This document shows, one piece after another, positions 1 to 5,148 of a stretch of 9,188 bases of DNA. The translations under genes were made by a program, and so were the position numbers. Source of the DNA: CALLJL01 sp964627255 (GTDB taxonomy: Bacteria > Acidobacteriota > Aminicenantia > Aminicenantales > CALLJL01); NCBI GenBank assembly GCA_964627255.1, contig CAZVIN010000022.1:1-9188 (forward strand), written 5' to 3'. The notes below the pieces were generated by a model, which saw only the letters and a list, made by a program, of their open reading frames with translations, was not told the DNA's origin and made no database searches. Every line of letters begins with the position of its first letter. Position 1 is the stretch's first letter.

Positions 1-123
1 TAATCCCTTCAACGATAAAACCCTCGTTATCGCCGATGTCAACAGCGTCTTCCCATGGTCTATATGCCCTATCGTCCCTACATTCACATGAGGCTTCCGC
101 CTCTCAAATCTCGGCTTCGCCAT
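1..123 (-). CDS. tuf: Elongation factor Tu, N-terminal 41 residues (partial)
   Basis: This is the beginning of EF-Tu, the GTPase that delivers aminoacyl-tRNA to the ribosome. The frame runs off the left edge, so only about a tenth of the protein is present. The visible part reads MAKPRFERRKPHVNVGTIGH at its start and contains the G1/P-loop GHIDHGKT at residues 19-26. The residue after the Mg2+-coordinating Thr is Leu (GKTLLT), where EF-Tu is usually GKTTLT. The ATG at 121-123 has a perfect AGGAGG ribosome binding site 8 nt upstream, as expected for a highly expressed gene. It is the last gene of a tRNA-tuf operon; the nearest tRNA ends 57 nt upstream. The identification is very secure. Confidence 0.97.
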   Translation of the reverse strand, partial: MAKPRFERRKPHVNVGTIGHIDHGKTLLTSAITRVLSLKGL

Positions 124-131
124 TTCACCTT

Positions 132-137
132 CCTCCT
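132..137 (-). promoter_or_regulatory. Shine-Dalgarno site of tuf
   Basis: The minus strand reads AGGAGG here, 8 nt before the tuf ATG. A perfect match at ideal spacing fixes the start codon and fits a strongly translated gene. Confidence 0.85.
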
Positions 138-180
138 CTCAAAAGAGATGGGTTAATGCCGCTTGCGCGATTTTATATCA

Positions 181-253
<73 letters not shown>

Positions 254-270
254 TTTTAAACTCAGCAGAG

Positions 271-342
271 AGCGGGAAACGGGATTCGAACCCGCGACCA
301 ACGGCTTGGAAGGCCGATGCTCTACCGCTGAGCTATTCCCGC
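271..342 (-). tRNA. tRNA-Gly (anticodon UCC)
   Basis: A 72-nt cloverleaf can be folded, with acceptor stem GCGGGAA/TTCCCGC, anticodon loop CTTCCAA (anticodon TCC) and T loop TTCGAAT. The discriminator is U, the glycine identity base. The first anticodon-stem pair (27-43) is a U-U mismatch. CCA is not encoded. Only 5 nt separate its 5' end from the 3' end of the preceding tRNA-Tyr, so the two must be released from one precursor. It corresponds to glyT of the E. coli tufB operon. Confidence 0.96.
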
Positions 343-347
343 TCAAG

Positions 348-430
348 TGGGCAGGGAAGGATTCGAACCTCCGAAGCGTTTCCGCAGCGGGTTTACAGCC
401 CGCCCCATTTGGCCACTTTGGTACCTGCCC
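348..430 (-). tRNA. tRNA-Tyr (anticodon GUA)
   Basis: This is an 83-nt class II tRNA with a long variable arm, as bacterial tRNA-Tyr has. The acceptor stem is GGGCAGG/CCTGCCC, the anticodon stem-loop is GCGGG CTGTAAA CCCGC (anticodon GTA), and the T arm is GGAGG TTCGAAT CCTTC. The discriminator is A and CCA is not encoded. It is in the position of tyrU in the E. coli operon. The gene for its likely cognate synthetase, tyrS, begins at the right edge of this window on the other strand. Confidence 0.96.
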
Positions 431-461
431 ATTGATCATTGGCAAACACACCTCAACGCTA

Positions 462-534
462 AGCCAGCGAAGGGATTCGAACCCCCGACCCGCTGATTAC
501 AAATCAGCTGCTCTACCAACTGAGCTACGCTGGC
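462..534 (-). tRNA. tRNA-Thr (anticodon UGU)
   Basis: A 73-nt cloverleaf can be folded, with acceptor stem GCCAGCG/CGCTGGC, anticodon stem GCTGA/TCAGC and loop TTTGTAA (anticodon TGT). The T stem includes two G-U pairs. The discriminator is U and no CCA is encoded. It is the first gene of the tRNA-tuf transcript, about 100 nt downstream of the predicted transcription start, and matches thrU of E. coli. Confidence 0.97.
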
Positions 535-571
535 AGCCATTTTTGGCCAAATAATTTCCTCTCTTAGGCTC

Positions 572-587
572 ATTTACGCGGGTAAAT
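572..587 (-). other. Small inverted repeat in the leader of the tRNA-tuf transcript
   Basis: The arms ATTTAC (572-577) and GTAAAT (582-587) are perfect complements around a 4-nt GC-rich loop. The repeat lies between the predicted transcription start and the first tRNA, so it would form a hairpin in the 5' leader. It could be a processing or folding aid. It is not a terminator, since no T-run follows directly. The function is unknown. Confidence 0.35.
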
Positions 588-642
588 AATGAGAAAGCCG
601 TTTTTTTCCTTTTTAGAAAACAAAATAAAATTTTACTCTCCA

Positions 643-671
643 ATCCTACCCGAATCGGGCTTTCTTGTCAA
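643..671 (-). promoter_or_regulatory. Sigma-70-type promoter of the tRNA-tuf operon
   Basis: On the minus strand there is a perfect -35 TTGACA (666-671), a 17-nt spacer (649-665) and a -10 hexamer TAGGAT (643-648), which matches TATAAT at four of six positions. Transcription should start near 636, leaving a leader of about 100 nt before tRNA-Thr(UGU). The spacer contains the palindrome CCCGA-A-TCGGG (649-659, plus-strand reading), a possible protein site. The -35 lies only 18 nt past the stop codon of the upstream Spy-like gene on the same strand. Confidence 0.75.
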
Positions 672-688
672 GTGAAGCGGGCTAATTT

Positions 689-1303
689 TTAAGGCGATTT
701 TTTTATGGGCTGGGGCTTATTTCGCTGCATCGCCCTGACTTTTTCTAAATTTTGACCCAGAAATTGGGCGAAATCAAAATTAAAAAGGACATAACGGCCC
801 CTTTGGATGACAGTCAGGTTATCAACCAGAAAGGCCTCAAATTCGGCCTCTTTAGCTCGAATCGCCTCTTTTAATTCATTGATCTTCTGAATTTTTTCTT
901 TGATTTTGGCTTCTTCAGGCGAGGCGATGGCCAAGAGAGAACGAAGCTCTCTAATTTCCAGAGCCAATTGACGGTTAAGCTGCGTTTTTTCTCTTTCCAC
1001 TTTATTAGCCACGGGGAAAATCTTCGCTGCCTGCCCTTCTGTCAGGTCAAGCGCCCGAGTCATCCTCAGCAGACGGAGAGTCAGGATATTCTCTCGCATC
1101 TGCTGCTGCAGCCTTTCCCGGGTCGGCACATCCTGGACTGCACCCACGGTATCGTCCGTCAACAAACATTTGCCTTTCCCCCACCCGGGAAAAGCGAATA
1201 AATCCGAAAGCAAGAAGGCGCCCAAGAAGAGGCCGGATATCACCCTTCCCGAAAAAGTTAGCCTGAAGATTCTTGGATTAAATATGCCTATTGATATTCT
1301 CAT
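689..1303 (-). CDS. Spy/CpxP-like periplasmic protein with two LTxxQ motifs
   Basis: This 204-residue protein has a basic N-terminus (about 1-20), a hydrophobic segment (about 21-38) that looks like a signal sequence, and a long helical mature part. Two copies of the LTxxQ motif that marks the Spy/CpxP family are present: LTEGQ at 87-91 and LTVIQ at 163-167. Between them lies a charged, coiled-coil-like stretch (about 100-160). E. coli relatives are periplasmic: Spy is a chaperone and CpxP damps the Cpx stress response. The mature part is rich in Arg, Lys and Gln and has no histidine, so a CnrX-type His metal site is unlikely. The ATG is preceded by GGAGGG with 5 nt spacing and lies 12 nt after the anti-sigma stop codon, so the three genes form one operon. 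Its role as sensor, chaperone or feedback inhibitor is inferred from context. Confidence 0.8.
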   Translation of the reverse strand: MRISIGIFNPRIFRLTFSGRVISGLFLGAFLLSDLFAFPGWGKGKCLLTDDTVGAVQDVPTRERLQQQMRENILTLRLLRMTRALDLTEGQAAKIFPVANKVEREKTQLNRQLALEIRELRSLLAIASPEEAKIKEKIQKINELKEAIRAKEAEFEAFLVDNLTVIQRGRYVLFNFDFAQFLGQNLEKVRAMQRNKPQPIKKSP

Positions 1304-1315
1304 TTTTTCCCTCCT

Positions 1316-1930
1316 TTACCATTCGTCTCGAAGCTCCGCTCCCTCCAGCTCTTTCAGCATGAGTTCGATTTCTTCATCTGAAAGACTTTCTAAGGATAAC
1401 CAGTGGTCCTCCCAGACGGGAACATCAGCCATTTCTTCCCAAGCTAAATCTTCTATCTGCGCCTCGATTAGCTCGTTAAACGCTTGAAAATCTGAGGGGT
1501 CGAGCTCCATCTGGTCAAGCCAAGCCGGAAGACTCTCCGGAGACGCCATGTATTCGACAGCGGGCACTTTTTCTTTTATCTCAAAAAATAGATGCCAGAG
1601 GAAAGCCGCTGAGGCCAAAAAGACCGGCAAGGCCACGACCCAGGGTCTTCGCCTCAACCAGAAAATTAACCCTTTCTCTCTGAGCGGCTCTTTTTCCTGC
1701 TCTTCTTCTAATCGCCGCTTAATTCTGGCGATTGATTCTTGCCAATAATTAACCGAGGGCTTGGGTAAGGGCAAAGAAGCCACAACCGATTGAATCATTC
1801 TTAATTTTTCCTGGTAATCGCGACAGGCAGAACAAGAGGAAAGATGCTCTTTGAGCTTAGCCTCTTTCCTGGGGTCTATTTTTCCGTCTAATTGGTCAGA
1901 AATTAATTTTCTAAATCTTAAGCAGGACAT
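1316..1930 (-). CDS. Membrane anti-sigma factor with ZAS zinc-binding domain
   Basis: This 204-residue protein probably holds the adjacent ECF sigma factor inactive at the membrane. The cytoplasmic N-terminus carries the zinc anti-sigma signature: Cys3, then His29-x3-Cys33-x2-Cys36. A charged linker with many Glu and Arg/Lys follows, then one membrane span at about 96-116 preceded by three Arg residues (inside-positive). The outer part (about 117-204) is very acidic, with roughly 26 Asp/Glu in 85 residues, and contains five Trp; I recognise no known domain there. The ATG is 3 nt after the sigma stop codon, and its GAGGT ribosome site overlaps that stop, so translation is probably coupled. Anti-sigma factors of this class release sigma after proteolysis or a conformational change; which applies here cannot be seen. 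Confidence 0.85.
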   Translation of the reverse strand: MSCLRFRKLISDQLDGKIDPRKEAKLKEHLSSCSACRDYQEKLRMIQSVVASLPLPKPSVNYWQESIARIKRRLEEEQEKEPLREKGLIFWLRRRPWVVALPVFLASAAFLWHLFFEIKEKVPAVEYMASPESLPAWLDQMELDPSDFQAFNELIEAQIEDLAWEEMADVPVWEDHWLSLESLSDEEIELMLKELEGAELRDEW

Positions 1931-1933
1931 TTT

Positions 1934-2497
1934 TTACCTCAGGAGATAAGGAGCCAGGTTTTTCTGCAGCCACCGCCGTGCCTTATGCATCCTCCAAGAA
2001 ACAGTATTTACAGAGCAACCCAGGATACTGGCTGCCTGGCGATGACTCATGCCCTCCAGAGCCACCAGAATAAAGGCGCTGCGATATGACAAAGGGATAT
2101 TGGTGAGGGCAGATTCGACCTTCTCCCTCAATTCAAAATCTTCAGTGGCTGCAAAGCTCGATAAACCTTGTTTAGAGCCAACCTCGATTCGTTGTTTTTT
2201 CTCTTCTAAGCTTTCTTTTTTCTGTTTCTTCTGACTCTTCAGATGATTCAAGGTCAAATTTATGGCAATCCGGTAGAGCCAGGTAGAAAAAGAGGCCTCA
2301 CCCCGAAAAGACCGGAGCGAACGGAAAGCACACATCCACGTCTCCTGGGTTAAATCGGCCGCGTCTTCATGGTTAGAAACAAACCGGCGAACCGCTTGAT
2401 AAATCTTATTCTGGTGGCGCTCCACCAGGTAAGAAAAAGCTTCCAGGCAACCATTTTTGGCCTCCGCCACCAGCTGTTCGTCACTAAGCTCATTCAT
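1934..2497 (-). CDS. ECF (RpoE-type) RNA polymerase sigma factor
   Basis: This 187-residue protein has the two-domain layout of extracytoplasmic-function sigma factors. Region 2 (about 20-88) includes DAADLTQETWMCAF and the -10-recognition stretch ending FSTWLYRIAINLTLNHLK. A Lys/Glu-rich linker spans about 89-123. Region 4 (about 124-182) has the helix-turn-helix MSHRQAASILGCSVNTVSWR for -35 binding. It would direct polymerase to an envelope-stress regulon and is presumably controlled by the anti-sigma gene next door. I chose the ATG at 2495-2497. The frame stays open upstream to a TTG (2522-2524), but the extra nine residues do not look like family sequence. The ribosome site is weak: GAGGG directly abuts the ATG, with an AGAG about 7 nt upstream, so the start is slightly uncertain. 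No clear ECF-type autoregulatory promoter was found upstream. Confidence 0.93.
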   Translation of the reverse strand: MNELSDEQLVAEAKNGCLEAFSYLVERHQNKIYQAVRRFVSNHEDAADLTQETWMCAFRSLRSFRGEASFSTWLYRIAINLTLNHLKSQKKQKKESLEEKKQRIEVGSKQGLSSFAATEDFELREKVESALTNIPLSYRSAFILVALEGMSHRQAASILGCSVNTVSWRMHKARRWLQKNLAPYLLR

Positions 2498-2687
2498 CCC
2501 TCGGCTCTTTATATTAGACACCAAAGTCGGCTAAATCCTTAGTTTTATTTTTACCTCATGATATATAAATTCATCAAATTAAGCCCGCGTTTCCACTTTA
2601 AGAGCACAAAATTTCTGCCTGCTTTCGCCGCTCCCATATTCTATCTTTAGCCTGAATACCATGTCTTAACCTGAAAGAAGAAGTTCG
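2498..2687. other. Divergent intergenic region between the sigma operon and purB
   Basis: This roughly 190-bp region separates two divergent operons. On the minus strand a weak sigma-70-like pair is possible for the sigma operon: TTGATG (2572-2577), an 18-nt spacer and TAAAAA (2548-2553). I give that low weight. The centre is AT-rich. No gene, riboswitch or intrinsic terminator was seen. Expression control of the sigma operon presumably lies here. Confidence 0.4.
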
Positions 2688-2716
2688 TTGACATGCTGGG
2701 ACCGTCCTGTTATCAT
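2688..2716 (+). promoter_or_regulatory. Sigma-70 promoter of the purB-purN operon
   Basis: A perfect -35 TTGACA (2688-2693), a 17-nt spacer and a -10 TATCAT (2711-2716, five of six matches) make this the clearest promoter in the window. Transcription should start near 2723, giving a leader of only about 15 nt before the purB ATG. That leaves no room for a riboswitch or attenuator. A small inverted repeat GGGG-CTT-CCCC (2717-2727) covers the predicted start site and could be an operator or chance. Confidence 0.85.
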
Positions 2717-2727
2717 GGGGCTTCCCC

Positions 2728-2733
2728 AAGGAG
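2728..2733 (+). promoter_or_regulatory. Shine-Dalgarno site of purB
   Basis: AAGGAG lies 4 nt before the ATG at 2738. Together with the promoter position it selects 2738 as the start over the in-frame ATG at 2693, which overlaps the -35 hexamer and would lie upstream of the predicted mRNA. Confidence 0.8.
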
Positions 2734-2737
2734 AAAG

Positions 2738-4039
2738 ATGATTAAGCGTTATTCTCACCCCCAGATGGCCAAAATTTGGTCTGAAGAGAACAAGTTCCGA
2801 CACTGGCTGGATGTAGAGTTGGCGGTCTGCGAGGCGTGGGCAGAATTGGGGAAAATTCCAGTCCGTTCGCTCCAAATAATAAAGGAAAAGGCCGCCTTTT
2901 CTGTCGAGCGCATCGAAGAGATTGAAAAAGTTGTCAAGCATGACGTCATTGCCTTTTTGACTAATGTTGCCGAGTATGTAGGCGAGGAGGCCCGTTATAT
3001 CCACCTTGGTTTAACTTCCTATGATATCGTTGACACCGCCCTCTCTCTCCTCTTAGTGGAATCCGTTGACTTAATCAGGCAAAGAGTGCTGGAGTTGCAA
3101 AAAATAATTAAAGAACAGGCTATCAAACACAAAAAAACGGTTATTCCTGGCCGCACTCATGGCGTTCATGCTGAACCAATCACCTTCGGCGTCAAACTTT
3201 TGGTCTGGTATGAAGAGCTCCGCCGGCATGAACAGCGGATAGCTCAGGCCCGGGAGATGATTCGGGTAGGCCGGATTTCAGGGTCGGTAGGGACTTATAT
3301 TCATCTCGACCCTCGGGTCGAGGCGATTGCTTTAGAAAAATTGGGGCTTGTTCCCGCCAGGGTCTCGAACCAGGTTCTGCAAAGAGACCGTCACGCTGAA
3401 ATTCTCTTTGTCCTGTCTCTCATCGCTACCTCCTTAGAAAAATTTGCCGTGGAAGTCCGCCATCTGCAAAGGACGGAAGTCCAAGAACTAGAAGAACCAT
3501 TCAGCCGGGGCCAGAAGGGCTCCTCTTCCATGCCTCATAAAAAAAACCCGGTCCGGGCGGAAAGAATCTCTGGCTTAGCTCGGGTAATTCGGTCTTATCT
3601 CCTGGCGGCGCTAGAAAACATACCTCTCTGGCATGAAAGAGATATTTCTCATTCCTCAGCCGAACGAGTCATTTTTCCGGACGCTTTCACTCTGACCGAT
3701 TTTATTTTGACTGAGGCCAGCGACATAATCGGCCACTGGAATGTCCATGAAGATAAAATGGCTCAGGATGTTTTTCTGACCCAGGGTTTGGTTTTTTCTC
3801 AAGCCGTTTTGCTTGCCTTAACGGAAAAAGGCCTGAGCCGAGAAGAAGCCTATGAAATTGTCCAGACTCTCAGCCTTCGCTCCTTGGAAGCAAAAATCCC
3901 CTTTAAAGAGCTTGTCCTGGAGGAAAAAAGAATCAGGGAGTGGCTTTCTCTCCAAGAAATCGATGATTGTTTCCGGCTCGAACCCTATTTAGAGAAAGTC
4001 GATTTTATTTTTGAAAGGGTTTTGGGCGATGAAGGTTAG
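2738..4039 (+). CDS. purB: Adenylosuccinate lyase
   Basis: PurB catalyses two fumarate-releasing steps in purine synthesis: SAICAR to AICAR, and adenylosuccinate to AMP. The protein is 433 residues, close to the Bacillus subtilis-type enzyme (about 430). Family motifs are all present: KHD with His68, TSYDIVDT (93-100), the catalytic GRTHG with His141, and the fumarase/ASL signature SSSMPHKKNP (262-271) on the flexible serine loop. His68 and His141 fall at the same numbers as the catalytic histidines described for the B. subtilis enzyme. The start at 2738 begins MIKRYSHPQM, typical of the family, and the 15-residue upstream extension is excluded by the promoter. The stop overlaps the start of purS by 11 bp, so the two genes are translationally coupled. 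It is the first gene of the operon. Confidence 0.97.
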   Translation: MIKRYSHPQMAKIWSEENKFRHWLDVELAVCEAWAELGKIPVRSLQIIKEKAAFSVERIEEIEKVVKHDVIAFLTNVAEYVGEEARYIHLGLTSYDIVDTALSLLLVESVDLIRQRVLELQKIIKEQAIKHKKTVIPGRTHGVHAEPITFGVKLLVWYEELRRHEQRIAQAREMIRVGRISGSVGTYIHLDPRVEAIALEKLGLVPARVSNQVLQRDRHAEILFVLSLIATSLEKFAVEVRHLQRTEVQELEEPFSRGQKGSSSMPHKKNPVRAERISGLARVIRSYLLAALENIPLWHERDISHSSAERVIFPDAFTLTDFILTEASDIIGHWNVHEDKMAQDVFLTQGLVFSQAVLLALTEKGLSREEAYEIVQTLSLRSLEAKIPFKELVLEEKRIREWLSLQEIDDCFRLEPYLEKVDFIFERVLGDEG

Positions 4040-4277
4040 AATTTTGGTGAACTTAAAGAACGGTGTTCTTGACCCTCAGGGACAAACAGTCCGTCACGCG
4101 CTGCATGTTCTTGGTTATCACCAAGTCAAAGACGTTCGCCAGGGCAAAGTATTTGAGCTGGAATTAGAAGGCCTTGACCGGCAGAGTGCTACTCGCCTTA
4201 TTCCGGAAATTGCCGACCGGGTGTTAGCCAACCCCATCATCGAGAGCTTCTCTTGGGATTTTCTCGAAGAGGCCTGA
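4029..4277 (+). CDS. purS: Phosphoribosylformylglycinamidine synthase, PurS subunit
   Basis: PurS is the small structural subunit of the three-part FGAM synthase. It bridges the glutaminase PurQ and the synthase PurL and helps pass ammonia between them. The 82-residue product has the usual family length and the N-terminal signature MKVRILVNLKNGVLDPQG, followed by the beta-alpha pattern of the family and an ending of the type IESFSWDF. I chose the ATG at 4029, inside the end of purB, rather than the in-frame TTG at 4011, because it matches the family N-terminus. There is no good ribosome site, which fits coupling to purB. PurS occurs with small-type PurL, as here, and not with the large fused PurL of E. 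coli. Confidence 0.96.
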   Translation: MKVRILVNLKNGVLDPQGQTVRHALHVLGYHQVKDVRQGKVFELELEGLDRQSATRLIPEIADRVLANPIIESFSWDFLEEA

Positions 4278-4285
4278 CTACAAAG

Positions 4286-4981
4286 ATGAAGTTTGGAGTG
4301 GTTATTTTCCCGGGGTCTAATTGTGACTATGATACTTTTTATGTCCTCAAAGAAGTTTTAGGTCAGCCTACTGTCTTCCTCTGGCATAAAGACCACGACC
4401 TTCAGGGAGTTAATTGTGTCGTTCTCCCTGGAGGTTTTTCCTACGGCGATTATCTTCGCTCGGGAGCCATTGCAAGGTTTTCCCCCTTGATGCAAGAAAT
4501 TGTAGAGTTCGCTCAAAAAGGCGGGTTAGTCCTTGGCATCTGTAACGGCTTCCAGATTCTTCTGGAAGTTGGGCTTCTCGAGGGCGCAATGTTGCGGAAT
4601 AAAAACCTAAAATTCCTTTGCCAGCACGTCTGGGTTAGAGTCGAAAACCACCAGACGCCTTTTACCTCCCGAGCAAAAGCCGGGCAAATCTTAAAAATCC
4701 CCATAGCTCATTTCGACGGCAATTATTATGCACCGGCCGAGACGTTAGAACGGCTGAAAACAAAGAAACAAATTATCTTTCGTTATTGCACCGAGTCAGG
4801 GGAAATCAACGAAGAGGCCAATGTCAACGGCTCGCTCGAAAATATCGCTGGCATTTCGAACGAGGGGGGTAATGTCTTAGGTTTAATGCCTCACCCCGAA
4901 AGAGCCTCGGAGCGGCAGTTAAACAGCTCGGACGGCTTGGTCATCTTGAAATCAATTCTCGACTCCTGGCAAAGAAAATGA
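4286..4981 (+). CDS. purQ: Phosphoribosylformylglycinamidine synthase, PurQ glutaminase subunit
   Basis: PurQ releases ammonia from glutamine for the conversion of FGAR to FGAM by PurL. The 231-residue protein is a class I glutamine amidotransferase with the full triad: Cys86 in LGICNGFQ, and His203 and Glu205 in GLMPHPERA. Other hallmarks are the N-terminal VVIFPGSNCDYDT and LPGGFSYGDYLRSGAIA (47-63). The length agrees with B. subtilis PurQ (about 227). The ATG at 4286 is 8 nt after the purS stop. The frame is open upstream to 4253, but that extension overlaps purS and does not resemble PurQ. The nearest AG-rich site (4268-4272) is 13 nt away, longer than ideal, again suggesting translational coupling. 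Confidence 0.97.
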   Translation: MKFGVVIFPGSNCDYDTFYVLKEVLGQPTVFLWHKDHDLQGVNCVVLPGGFSYGDYLRSGAIARFSPLMQEIVEFAQKGGLVLGICNGFQILLEVGLLEGAMLRNKNLKFLCQHVWVRVENHQTPFTSRAKAGQILKIPIAHFDGNYYAPAETLERLKTKKQIIFRYCTESGEINEEANVNGSLENIAGISNEGGNVLGLMPHPERASERQLNSSDGLVILKSILDSWQRK

Positions 4982-5148
4982 GGCTGGCTGAAATGTCGCC
5001 CCGAATAACCAACTTTCAGGTAAAGAGAGCCCTCGTCCCTTTCCTGTTTGGCAAGGAAATAAGAATAAAGAATGGTTTTTTAGTATATTTTAGCTAAGGT
5101 AAGGCCCTGTTGGTTTCTGAGATACTCTTTACTAATTAGGATATAAAA
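4982..5148 (+). other. Long spacer between purQ and purL
   Basis: These 167 bp are out of keeping with the tight packing before them. The spacer holds an inverted repeat TTTCCT/AGGAAA (5040-5045 and 5054-5059, 8-nt loop), then AT-rich sequence with TATATT at 5084-5089. The repeat is not a terminator because the only T-run (5075-5081) is about 16 nt further on. I found no convincing -35/-10 pair and no small gene. An internal promoter, an RNA structure or a decayed gene are all possible. Confidence 0.4.

Noticed and set aside
649..666. CCCGAATCGGG followed by CTTTCTTG as a plus-strand terminator
   Set aside because: The stem is only 4-5 bp with a 1-3 nt loop, the T tract is broken, and no plus-strand gene ends here. 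The site lies in a minus-strand promoter spacer.
2514..2520. Minus-strand TGTCTAA as an ECF-type -10 for autoregulation of the sigma operon
   Set aside because: No GGAAC-like -35 occurs 16-17 nt upstream, and the implied leader would be only about 10 nt.
2681..2687. Minus-strand CGAACTT as an ECF-type -35 for the sigma operon
   Set aside because: The core resembles GGAACTT, but no GTC/TCTA-like -10 follows at the right distance, and the site is about 190 bp from the sigma gene.
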